In this document: one piece after another, positions 1-11,332 of the stretch
Layout: each line of letters opens with the position of its first letter
How positions within the stretch are numbered: position 1 is the stretch's first letter
From: Calonectria ilicicola
Taxonomy: Eukaryota; Ascomycota; Sordariomycetes; Hypocreales; Nectriaceae
Reading direction: 5' to 3'
Length of the DNA stretch: 64,000 nucleotides
NCBI GenBank assembly: GCA_020809705.1
Contig: CP085826.1
Span: 5,704,001-5,768,000, forward strand
The notes under the pieces: generated by a model
The model's input: the letters and a program-made list of their open reading frames with translations, nothing else
What the model was told of the DNA's origin: nothing
Database searches by the model: none
Position numbers and translations under genes: made by a program

Positions 1-3000
1 TTGGGGGCGTGTGTGGCTTGATCATAAGCTCAAGCGGCTCTGTCTGAGTGGCCAGGCATCGTTGGTTCGCGTGTCAAATAAATTCGGTGTGTGTGGGTGG
101 CCCCGAATAGCAGGCGTCGAAGGCCTTCTTTGCCAGTTCCAGCGCGTTGTCAAAAGAACAGAGGTTATCTGTCAGTTCCAAAAGCAAGTTGAGGGTCGGA
201 GCTGATGGATACCAGACTCTGTCCTGCTGGTGGTAGTGCTACCTACATACATGCATCATGCGGCAATTGGACTCTGAGGTTACAGTTTGGGGGTGATGAT
301 CATGATATGCCCTGTCATTGCCTTGCCATGGTCCTCCCGCCCGCCCCAAAGCAGTCACCAACAGAAAGGCGCATCCACTCGATGGTTGGCAATCCTGCCT
401 GTGCTGAAGGTATTATCTCGGAGAGTAGGGACATGGAAGGATCGGGCTGTTGGACTCGTCGTCTGTACTCGCGAGGGCTAGGGCCCCAACTGGTTTGGTA
501 GGTTGGTCTTTGCCCTGGGGCTCAGGCGCCGAGCGGTCCGGCCAGACCCTTTTTCATCTCCAAGGCCGACGCTGACGGCATAGTGGTTTTGGGTTCTCCC
601 TTCACCGGATCTCATCCAGGCCCTGCACATCAAAGGACACTGGGCCCAGTGCTAGCCACGTTTGGTAGCGGGGTCCATTACTAGGCGAGACGGCGTGGTC
701 AGCGGCGGCGGCGACAGCGTCTAACGGGTTGCTAGCACGACCTTTTCTTTGGTGGTTGTTTTGTTGACATTGAACGTCGTATTAGACGCGTCGCATCGGT
801 TGGAGGTAAATAGAGACAATGGCAACCCGGGGGATATCCGCGCCGCTTAGACTAACATGGGCACCACACATGCTTCGGGTGGTATCCAAGAGGCACAACC
901 CCGAGCCGGCCCCTAGTCCCGATGTGTGCCCGATGTCACCCTCCGTTGCAGCAACACACAGGGAGGGGTAAAAATTTTGTTGTTGTTGAGCCTATTGATC
1001 TCCAGCCGATCCGATTCCATCAGAGAAAAAGCCCTAAGCGAGTTTACTTGCCGAACAACGAGGTCAGCAAATGCAACTGCTGAGTAACTGTGGGAGCAGA
1101 TGAAAATGAGGGCTGCGTTAGTTTGTCAGCCCTTGGACTAAAAGACTGCAGAAAGCCTCGTTTGTGGGACCTACAGACGACGACGTAACAAAGGATTTCC
1201 CTGCCACGACCATCCCACCACTGCCGAGCCACGAGCGTTTCTTGTTGGCGCTCGACCTCCCGGCCGCTGGCCTGGCCTGCCTCGCTATGCTTCAGACCCC
1301 GTACCCATGTTCGTGGAGCGAATGATAATTGGCAGCTGTAGGTTCGTTTGTGTTTGGAAAAACTCACAGGTGTCAGTCAGCTGGGTATTGCGGGTTTGAA
1401 GTGCTGACCAGCGGATACCTGGGCCAGAGTGGAGATGTGGTAGGGGACCCCCATGTTTTTGTCTCATATCTATTCCAGGCACATGCCTGCTCCGCATGTT
1501 TCATTTTTGGAGAAGGCTCTCTCTTGTTCTTTTTAGCGATTTTTATTCTTGCATTCTCTGAAGGAGGCGTAGACATGACAGGTAGCCACCCCCTAAGCAA
1601 GCCTCCTGATCGGCCCCCGTCTCCGCCTCGACACACATTGACCATGATGGCCTCACGGTTCGAGGCGCCGGCGCCGCAGAGTGACATGGAAAGTGAGACC
1701 CTGCGAATGGGCCGCCATCAAGGAGCCTCGGGAGAGCGAATTGAGGGCCCAGCAATAACCTAACAAGGCAATTGTCTACGAGAGCAATGGAGGCTAACTA
1801 GTGGCAGGAGGCTGCGTTGGTTCAGCCGCGCCAACCCTGCCGTCAATGCCGCCAGCACGCCAAAGAGATGGACGAAAAAAGAAATGAAGTCAAACCCCAC
1901 AGCGTCATACAGCCACTATCTGTTTGCACATGGAGAACGCACTACTGATGCAGGTACAAATTATGAATGACAACAGGCAAGACAAGGGCAAAGGGGGGGG
2001 AGGGGGGGGAGGAAAACGAAAAAAAAAAAAGAAAAGTAGATATGATGCCATTTCGCCTTCAGCTGTTCTCCAGCCAAGAGGCACAGGTAGGTCTGGGCGT
2101 AAGAGTTTCATTTCGTGCTCCAGGCCGTCTCCTTGCTGCATCTTCAACTGATGAACCCCGGCCCGCAGCCAAGGCGGCCTTGGTTCTGTGCCATGGCCAC
2201 AGGATTGGCCCCTCTAAAACTTTGATGTCTTTCAATATCTGGTGATGCTTGGGGTCGAGCTTCATCCTCGTCTTGTGCAGACCAACCAAGCTTGGCCTAC
2301 TGTGCTCTCATCTCACTCGGCATGTGGCAACATCGGGAAGCCAGGTTTCAAGCGCCACGGGACTTTTCCCAAAGCTGCCTTAGCTCCAGGTACCGATACA
2401 CCCTGGCTGTCGCTCTGCTGCATGCTTCCCAACGCGATCATTGTGCGGCTTCCACACGTACGTACTCGACTCCGTTCGGACGGCGCAGCACACCGCAAAA
2501 CCACTGCCCCCCCAGGTCGCCGCCCACCCGCTCGATTGGCAGCCAGATGCTCTGTAAGCTCGGACAGTGGTGCTTAATCCCAGTGGTGGTGGCTTCACTT
2601 GGCCAGTGCCCTGCAAAGCCCTCTCAGGCAGTTAGTCCTCCCGACTACCCGCCCTGAAATGCCCGGCCGAGCTGACGCATTCACAGCGGCCGACGACCAA
2701 CCTGCGCCGCATCGCTGCTCCTTTGAGCTGAGGAACCAACAGGGCTCTCGCTCACCGAGTCCACACTAGAAACATTCCAATGCGTTCCACGGCCTCTCCG
2801 GATCTGGGTTGTTGGAGTTGTTCATCTCGTCTTTCCTATCAACCCACTTATGGGGGTCAATGCTGAGATAGACTTGTTGAAACGAAAATCCCCCCCCCCC
2901 AGGCTGCTTCAGCATCCTCCTTCGAAGGCCCTTCCCTGGCCGTCCCTGGCCCGGCCCCTCACCTCCAGACATCCCCTTTTTGATCGCCAAACCTTGTCCC

Positions 3001-6000
3001 ACTTCACCCCGTTCCAGGTAGGGCTCTCCCGGTCGCGGTATTTCCGGGGAGATCTCTGCAGGAGCCGATGACGGGTCCTGATTGGCACCGCGGATCCGCT
3101 GGCTGTCATCAAGGCTTCTGCTGAAGTTGCCCGGTCCTCTTCAGCCGCCTCGCAACCTCTGCGCGATGCTGCCATCAACTGGCGTTAGAGTTCTAATCGT
3201 CCTGTCCTGTCATCTACTCTGGCCGGTTCCATGGCTGCAACAATCAAATATCATGTGTGCCCAATTGACGCTATCAGATGCAGTGATACCTTTCTCGGGG
3301 CTTTTTGTCTTGGGCCAAGACTGCTGACAAACATTGCCATCCACTCATCCACCCTCCCTGTCGGCCGTATATGTAGGCCTTTTCTTAAGCTGAACTCACT
3401 GCTCAGCTTTCTGCCTCAGCTGATCAGAAAGGTCGCTCTCCCCGCATTGGGTGGTTTTTTTGTCCTGGCTAATAATAGGGCCACTCGTTTTTCTTTTTAA
3501 CTGCCGATGAAAATTGACATGTCGCCCGCGTCTCACGTCATGTACACACAGAGTACCGTAGCAGTGAATGCAAGCAATCAACCACCATGATACCTTAACA
3601 ATGGCCTGTCATTGATCGCCTGTCCGTGGACTGGGTTTGGGCCAGACGTCAATAGCCAATGCTCTGCTAGTAGCTCGGCGTATAACTTCCTCTCAACCGA
3701 TTCCGCACAGCTCTTCATGCCCAATCATTCGCATGCCCCCGCACCATCGCAAGGATGTCCCTTCGACGACATCAATTCGTCCCAAGGCCCCCCCAGTGTC
3801 CTCTGGCGATTTCCCAATACGAACTCCGGCGTACGTGCGCATTTCCATGTCGATGATGGGCCCCCGCCAAGAGCTGTGACGTGAGACAAGACATTTCGCT
3901 TCTCGGGTCGGACTATGTTGCTTCTTGGCCATCCCGGCACGCCTTGAGCTTTAACTTAGGGTATCGCACGTCCTTCGTTCAGCTTGGTCTTGGACGACAA
4001 GCGCCGCAGGATCTGGAGAGGCCAATATCGCGCAGTGCTACCTTGTCATTTTATGACACCATCACCCTTATACGAGTATCTACAAAAAGAAATCCCTTCA
4101 GATAAGGTGTACCATTCGCTTATGTCGCCAATGTAGTCCTAGGGTACTTACATCGCCTTGGTGGCGACGTCCCCATGAGATAGGTGTGCTGGTGGTCATG
4201 GCTACTTGCGAACCACGTCAGTGCCAGTAAATAATCCCGCGGCCACCTTCACCGGTCGGAAATCAGGCTTGGCTCCCAGATAGCGCCCGCTTGGGATGTT
4301 CCAACAGTGCTCGGTTCTCTGCTTTGGGAAACACGGCTCCCTCGCCTCCTCTGCGAACATGCCTTCCGCACGCCCCAAGTAGGCTAGTTTGGGACTGATA
4401 CTGGTAGGTGCCTAGTAAACATTTGGCTCATACGAAACTCTGCTACCACCGGTTCGTAGTGTTTGGTTAGAGCCTCGAGCTTTGTCCAGGGTGACCAAAC
4501 AAGAGCAAGCCGCTGGGATGGAGGTTAAAATTATGGACATGTTCCCAGTCCAGCTCGGAATCAACGGATCGATCAGATCTGAGATGATTGTAATAGGCCC
4601 GAGATCGGATCCCAAGTTTACAACAACAACCACCCTCGTCTCTACAGTATTATGACAGCATATTTCCAAAGCTCAGAAAATACACACCATCTAAAACTCA
4701 TCACGCCATAGCAAGGAATATCCCCCATATATATATTTTTTATTTTTATTTGATTTTTATACGTTGTTTCTATCTGTGGTCTAGGGTAGCTCAACTGGGC
4801 TGCCTTTGCGCTCGGATCAGTATTCTGCAGCTGCATGGTGGAAATCTCGCTTGTTCGGTGCTTGCGGTGGTGAGGACGGCCTCTTGAATACGGCAGCCAC
4901 CTCGTCCGGTTCATGCGCCTGAGCGTTACTTCGCAAGATGCATGTAGTGAGGAGAAAAAGGGAAACAAATGAGACGCGGCATGCACACCCCCCCCCTTTG
5001 GCTAGATTGCGGCCCCCCCCAAGCAGTGATTCTCCCGCCATGGGTCTTGCACGGAGAGGCCTGTGACTGAACACAATGGAGACCCGGCCGAGAGCTGAGC
5101 TAGAGGCGCACGGGATTGATCGCCGGCCGTCTTGTGTCGCAGTCCTTGTCACATTGCAATTACACAAAACTGACAATGTCAAGCGACGGGAGGGAGCGCA
5201 AACGAAACATAATTGCTTTGGCCGTTTGGTCAGAGCACAACACAGCACGTGTACAAAGCAAGCAAGACCCTTCCTCTTTCTTTGCTTCTGGCCAATAGGA
5301 CATGATTGGCTCAAACTGGCATTATGAAGAGAGCTATTTCCAACCGAGGAACAAGTCAGACATGATCCCGCGGCCTAAATTTGGGGACGGCATTGCCATG
5401 AACGCGCTCAACTTGAGACATGCACTTTATGATACGTCTGCCTGGCAGACAGCCATGTGCAGGCCTCCCAAAGCATGACGGAATTTCTTCTTTTTTAAAA
5501 TCCCCCCTGGTCCCCGCCAACCCCTCCTCGCCCGCCCATGCCGCGAAGACCCCTGCTGGCCGCTCCTATTCGAACGTTGCATGAGTCAATGTCTCTGTGT
5601 GCATCCAACGCATAGGGGACAAGACGGTCTCGACTCGCGCCATCTCAGCTGGCCGCGCAATCTGACGACAACCTACAGCGAGAACTCCTTTTGTTTGTCC
5701 CTGAGTGCGTGGACATGCTATGCTACGTGGTTGTCATCATGCGCACCCAAAAAAAGAAGCCCAACAGCAAAATCTAAAATAAGGAATCAGAGCTGGGTCG
5801 GAGATACTCTACTCTGCAAGCGAATAACGGATAAATAAGGCTACAGAGCTCCTGACTGGGACAGCCTTACTCGGCCTCCCCTGTGTCGAGAGAAACACCC
5901 CATTGGAGGCTATCGTGTCCGAGATGCTATTGCGCCGACGACGGCCTCCCTGTGTCGCCCGCGCAGGGTTCCCGGACATACAAATGGAACCTATTCGTGA

Positions 6001-6783
6001 CATGGAACCCCTTCGGATGCAAGGGCGATCAGAGTATTACAAGGTGATGAGCTGCTTTCCGTATTGTGGTTATGTTTGTGAAGGAACCATTGGAAATTAG
6101 GTGTGATGCTTCTCCGAGAACACGCCGACAACTGATATTGCATCCGTGTATTTGTCCTCGCCAGACAGATGTACAGAAAAAATAGGGAATTTGGTTGGAC
6201 TATATTGACGAGAAATTGCCATGGCCGATGCTGGATAGGGTCCATGTGCCTTTAAGCACACACGTGGCATATGAGACAGAACGTATGTCATGGGTACACA
6301 AGTATAACAGAAGGCAATTAATTGTAAGATACAGGGTGATGTGATATCAATAGACCAAGGATTGTAAAACATCATAATTGCAAAAAAAAAGGCCCCTTAA
6401 TCCCGATTAGACGGAGCCTACGGTTGTATCTTGAATAGAAATTCACACATGCTTTACTCCCAGGCAGTCTTCTTCACATGTATATGGCGGTGTGTTGAAG
6501 TCATGTTTTATTTTCTATGAGTTTGATATGAAGGAAAATTGGAATTAACCAATAAATAACCACTCACTCTTAACACGTATTAGTGATTGACAAATGTGAC
6601 TTGTTGACATTGGGCGTTCTGTTTGTGCTCTGTTACCATGTCTCGCACTAGATAACTGTGGATGCGTGTTGACATCATGACCTGGGTTCAAACGCCCCAA
6701 CCGCTCCTCACAGCTTGTCGCTCCGCAACACCAATCTGACACACACGCGCACGAAATAATCCACCAACCCCAAGGTTAAAGAA
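1..6783. other. gene-free stretch upstream of the photolyase gene
   Basis: Open frames here are short, overlap on both strands and show no recognisable domain or spliceable exon series. The stretch holds homopolymer tracts: G8-A-G8 at 1993-2009 followed by 12 A, 11 C at 2890-2900, and two C runs at 4987-5020. There is also an AT-rich patch at 4728-4760. It may contain non-coding transcripts or the regulatory region of the photolyase gene, but nothing in the sequence proves this. Confidence 0.6.
1993..2030 (+). repeat. G8-A-G8 tract followed by A12
   Basis: Two runs of eight G separated by a single A (1993-2009), then AGG and, after a short spacer, 12 A (2019-2030). The G runs are long enough for a G-quadruplex. 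It lies in gene-free DNA with no nearby gene start. Confidence 0.8.
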
Positions 6784-8746
6784 ATGACAGAGCCGAGGGT
6801 AATATATTGGTTCCGCACGGATCTGCGACTCCACGACTCCCCCGCGCTGAAGGCGGCCTTGGATCTCGAGCCTGCCGTGCTTTGGCCCATTTTCACCTGG
6901 GATCCCTACTACGTCTACCGAGCCAGGGGAGGGTTGAACCGATGGCAGTTTCTGTGAGTAATTCCACTCAATTCGCTACATAAAAGCCACCTGCTAAGTT
7001 TCCGTTAGCCTGGACTGTCAAAATGACCTGTCCCAGTCCATCACCAAACTCAACTCCAAATCAAAATTGTTTGTCTTGAGAGAAGCACCGCAAACACTAT
7101 TTCCCAAACTATTCAAAGCTTGGAACGTGACGCACTTGGTATTTGAAAAAGACACAGACGCATATGCCCGTGAGCGAGATGCCGTCGTTGCGCAAGCTGC
7201 CAAGGACGCTGGTGTCAAGGTTGTGATCCGCTCTGGCAGAACGCTTTGGGACAGCGATCAAATCGTCGAGAAGAATGGAGGGAAACCCACAATGTCAATG
7301 ACTCAGATTAGAGAAGTTGGCAAGAAAGTAGGAGAGATACGGAAGCCGATTCCAGCACCAAATAGTCTTCCTGACCCCGGAGACATGCCGGTGGATTTTG
7401 AGCAAGACCAACCAAGGAAGAGCCCCGATATCAACTTGGAGAACAGGACAAAAGTTGACACGGGATACAATGAAATTGCTGGACCGAATAGAGATTTTGC
7501 TATCGAGACGATGGAGGAGCTTGGGTTCCCCTCGGCAACGACTCCTCACCGGGGAGGGGAATCTATTGCTCTAAAAATGCTTGACAAGATCATTGCGGAC
7601 CAGAGATACACTGCTACCTTTGAGAAACCCAGAACGAGCCCAGCCCAATTCGAGCCGCAGTCCACCACTCTCCTCTCACCATTCCTCCATTTTGGTGCAC
7701 TTTCGGTAAGAGAATTCTATTGGCGCGTTATCGAAGTTGTCAAAGCCTTTGGCAAAGGTGCGTCCACACCACCGGAGAGTCTCACAGGGCAACTTCTCTT
7801 TAGAGACATGTACTTTGCTGCGCAGGCGGCGCTGGGGCACTCATTTTCTCAAACCGTGGGCAATGCGCACTGCCGCTTCATCCCTTGGCATCTGCCGTCC
7901 AAGTGCGACCCGAAAACAGGCATCGCTACAGGCGAATATCACGTCGATTCGGAGGAAGCCGAAATATGGTTCAAGAGATGGAAGTGGGGGGTCACAGGGT
8001 TTCCGTGGATCGACGCTCTAATGCGGCAGCTAAGGCATGAAGGCTGGATACACCATCTCGGGAGACACAGCGTTGCTTGCTTCCTGACCAGGGGCGGATG
8101 TTACGTTGACTGGGAGCGCGGCGCCGAGGTGTTTGAAGAGTGGCTATTGGACCACGAGCCGGCCTGTAACGCCGGGAACTGGCAATGGCTATCTTGCACC
8201 GCCTTCTTTTCGCAATACTTTCGATGTTACAGTCCCATATCGTTCGGCCAGAAGTGGGACAAGCAAGGGAAATTTGTCCGTCGATGGGTACCCGAGTTGA
8301 GGAACATGGACGAAAAATTCATCTACGAGCCGTGGAAGGCGCCTCTTACAGACCAGAGGAGAGCCGGGGTGCGGATAAAGGGCGATGGCTTGACAAATGT
8401 CGAAGAGGGAACGTATCCAAAACCCATATTCGACTTTGCGGAAAGACGGGACTACTGTCTCGAGGCCATGAAGACGGCGTACCAGGTTGGGCTGTATGGA
8501 AACGACAGCTCAGTCCTCGATGGAACTTGGCGAGACAAATTTCAAAAGGATGATGGTGAGGCAACTCGAGATTTCTTCAAGCAAAGGAATAAGAAGAATG
8601 TGAATAGTGAGGACAAAGGAACCAACCCAGAACTCAAGGATAGCAGCAGTAGCAGTGTGGGTAAGCGTGGTCCAGTTAAACCCGGCACGGGGAGCACGTC
8701 GAAAAAGCAAAAGACTTTGTTCGAAACAAATATAACCAGGAAATGA
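6784..8746 (+). CDS. (6-4) photolyase / animal-type cryptochrome
   Basis: Two exons, 6784-6953 and 7009-8746, with a 55-bp intron (GTGAGT donor, CTAAG branch, TTAG acceptor), give 635 residues. The N-terminus (IYWFRTDLRLHDSPAL) is the photolyase antenna-chromophore domain. The C-terminal two thirds is the FAD-binding domain. It carries the block WIHHLGRHSVACFLTRG followed by NAGNWQWLSC, which is diagnostic of (6-4) photolyases rather than CPD photolyases or DASH cryptochromes. His406 and His410 match the paired catalytic histidines of the family, so light-driven repair of pyrimidine (6-4) photoproducts is likely. Trichoderma cry1-type proteins of this family also act in light signalling. The last 75 residues are a polar tail with Ser repeats and a KKQK basic patch, possibly a nuclear signal. 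The gene faces the TPR gene tail to tail, with 54 bases between stop codons. Confidence 0.93.
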
Positions 8747-8800
8747 GAATAACACCAGCCATATACAGTATATCTTCAAATAGGTATTATACATAATGAT

Positions 8801-9920
8801 TTAGAATTCCGCCTTTGGATCTGCCAACCGTGCCCATTCCATGGCCCAGAGATTGAGTTCCTTCTTCTGGTTCGAATCTGTAGTTTTGGACTGGTTCTCA
8901 ACGGCAATCTCTGATAGCCGGTGAAAATTATCTGGCTTTCCGTTGATGGCAGCAGTATACAAGTGCTGCTCAGCCTTATCTGAGTCGTTGGAAAACAGCA
9001 ACTTGCCAAGCTCAGCGCTCACATCAGCGGATCCCGAAGCAGAAATTTCTTCCAGGATGGCCTTCGCCTCGGCAGTTTTCTGGAGATGAACATAAGTTTT
9101 TGCCAAGAACAGTTGACATTCCGTTTTCCACTCGAAATCCTTCTTCTCGGGACCAAGAGCCTTCCGCAGGGTACTAGCGGCTTCGTTGTACTTGCCAAGC
9201 TTGAATAGCAGTTGGCCCTGGACAGTCAAAGCATTGGGATCCTTGCCCTCAGATGCAAGTTGTCTGAAACGGGTTTCGACCTTTGCGAGCGGCTTCATCT
9301 TGCCCCAGGCTCCGGACATGATCATTTCCCTTGCCAGGGATATAGTTGCGAGCTGGTTGCCCATTTCCGATGCGGATGCCCACAAAGCTACAGTGAAGGC
9401 ATTTGCATTCTTTGATGTTCTCATATGTCGCATTAAACACCCAGTCTCATACAACTCAAGTGCCGAAACAGCATTCGCTGGAATAATGCCGTCAGCAACC
9501 TATTGACGCCCAGTTCATTCATATTCAAGACCACTCACCCCCTGTTAGTCTCACGCTCCAGGGAGATGACCCATTCTTGACTGCACCAGCGAATCTCTGG
9601 GCAATCTCGCGATATCCTTCAGCTGAGAAGTTCTGGAAGGAACCCGTCACTTTCATGACCTCATCAAATCTTTCAACCGGGATGCTCTCGAGGTTGTAGA
9701 CCTCTTCGGGCGATGGGCCTTCCCTCTTTGGCGCACGTGGTGGAGGCCTCGGCGCGCGGGGCGCAGCAAAAGTTCTCACTTGAGATACTCCATCGGCGGA
9801 CAGTTGCCCCAAGCGTGCAGCATGTGAAGCCAGCAATGCGGTCGTCGCTGATGATGCCGATGCTGGACTAGCGCGCAATAGTCGGGAACATATGTGCCGA
9901 GATGCCAAGTGGCGAGACAT
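8801..9920 (-). CDS. mitochondrial TPR-like protein of unknown function
   Basis: Exons are 9920-9539 and 9477-8801 on the minus strand, 352 residues. The 61-bp intron has donor GTGAGT, branch GCTGAC and acceptor CCAG at 9478. A nearer AG at 9501-9500 would put a stop in frame and was rejected. The first 40 residues are rich in Arg, Ser and Ala without acidic residues, typical of a mitochondrial presequence, followed by a Pro/Arg-rich linker (PRPPPRAPKREGP). The second half contains helix-turn-helix units such as ALTVQGQLLFKLGKYNEAASTLRKAL, which look like tetratricopeptide repeats, so it is probably a protein-interaction module in the matrix. I do not recognise a named family member. It is divergent from UTP16 across 467 bp and may share its promoter. 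Confidence 0.85.
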
Positions 9921-10387
9921 GGTCGCTACCTGGGCATGAATATAGTATCTGGGAAATTAGAAGAGAAATTATGCCATGAATTGACCTGCCCGGACGATTG
10001 GCAGGCAGCGCAGCGCTGTAAGTTAAGTTTAGGTGAGGAAAGGATGCGACGAGTTGTCATGCGGTCGTGTGAGGTTGAAATGGGGCACCAGCCACATGGA
10101 AGTCAGCCACAGCGGAATTGACCAATCACATGCTGTAAAACACCACGGTGAAGAGTGTTGGCTGGAAAACAACATAATTTTTTTTCCCCCAAGATTCAAG
10201 TTCCAGACTCAGCGCCCGGTCGAAACCAACCCAGAATCTTACACGACCAAAACAAACAGTGAGATCTGCATATTCAAGACTGCAGTTCAGAGCTACTTGA
10301 TCTTTTTTTTTTCTCCCCTCAGCCTCAGTGGCCAGGTCACAAGCCCAGCCTCATCTCACTCTCCTTTGGGGCTCTCATACACTCACA
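9921..10387. promoter_or_regulatory. divergent promoter between the TPR gene and UTP16
   Basis: 467 bp separates two divergent start codons. A CCAAT pentamer (10122-10126, within GACCAATCAC) is a candidate site for the HAP/CBF-type complex. T-rich and CT-rich runs at 10300-10325 precede the UTP16 start and look like its leader. That one CCAAT box serves both genes is inference. Confidence 0.45.
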
Positions 10388-11332
10388 ATGGCACCAAGAA
10401 CGCGGAGTAAGAAGTTGGAAGAGGAGTTTCCCGAAGAGGTCATCGTTGAAGTACCGGCCTCTGATGACTCTGCGCTTCAACAGCAGCTGCCGGTAAGGGC
10501 CAAGGATGGCGAGTCTTCAACTCCTACCAAGGCTGCTTCAGCATCTGCAAAGACCAACCTTGTGGTATTTGCAGATGACGACAGCACTGAAACCACAATG
10601 CCAGCCCCTGTGGCGCCAGCAAAGGTAGACGCCCCGCAGCCGGAAGAGGATGAAGAGGATAGCGATAACGAGGCACCTGAGGCTGTTTCAACTACCAAGG
10701 TAGCGTCAGATATCAAGAAGTCGGCACAGGCAGCTCAGAAGGCGGCGCATGAGTAAGTTTTTACCATTTTCAGAAACTTCGGCATATATCTACATTTATG
10801 GTTTTTATATTTTTTCACCTTCTAACCAGATTCCAGACAAGCGGCGGCTCAAAAACGCAAGCGTCAACAAAGGGACACCCTCTTCAAGCAACAGGCCGAA
10901 GAGCGTAAGAAGGCCGACGAGGAGGCCAAGGTCGCCGACAAGTCGGCCCCCAAGGATGCAGAGGCTGGAGAGTCGGCGGCGCCAACAGACACCCTAATTA
11001 GAAAGCGAAGGGCCGGCAAAGTGGAAGTCCCGAATCTCCTCCCCGCCGAGTTCCTCATGGACTCGTCGAGCGAGGATGAGGACGAAGATGAGAGGCTGAG
11101 GGCAGCCGCCTCCGCATCGCGCCCCAAAAAGAGGAGAATTGCGACCGTCGAAAAGAGCTTGGCTCGTGAGTCTCGCGGGCCACGAGATGAACAGGTCGGG
11201 TCCACTGTGTACCGAGTGGCAAAGAAGGTGGATGAGCGGATGGCTCCTAAATTGAGCAAGAACACCAAGACATCCAAGGACTTGCTCCTAAAGAGGAATC
11301 GGCCTGCGGTCCCCTCCCGTCGCAGGAAGTGA
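10388..11332 (+). CDS. UTP16: U3 small nucleolar RNA-associated protein 16 (Utp16/Bud21)
   Basis: Exons 10388-10752 and 10837-11332 give 286 residues. The intron starts GTAAGT and has branch TCTAAC at 10821-10826. The acceptor used is TTCCAG at 10836, because the earlier CCAG at 10829 shifts the frame. The N-terminal half is acidic and low in complexity. A basic Lys/Arg/Gln-rich helix follows (residues about 124-155). Next comes the conserved Utp16 block at about 176-206, RKRRAGKVEVPNLLPAEFL running into an acidic Ser/Glu/Asp stretch. The C-terminus is basic (RRRK). The family belongs to the small-subunit processome in the nucleolus and is needed for 18S rRNA maturation. Length and layout fit filamentous-fungal members. 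Confidence 0.85.

Noticed and set aside
1329..1763. 144-codon frame on the plus strand
   Set aside because: Overlaps minus-strand frames of similar length, has no domain and no supporting splice structure.
6660..6710. T-loop-like string GGGTTCAAAC
   Set aside because: Flanking bases do not form the T stem and there is no A box upstream, so it is not a tRNA.
9500..9501. Nearer AG as acceptor of the TPR gene intron
   Set aside because: It gives a 39-bp intron without room for the GCTGAC branch and introduces an immediate stop.
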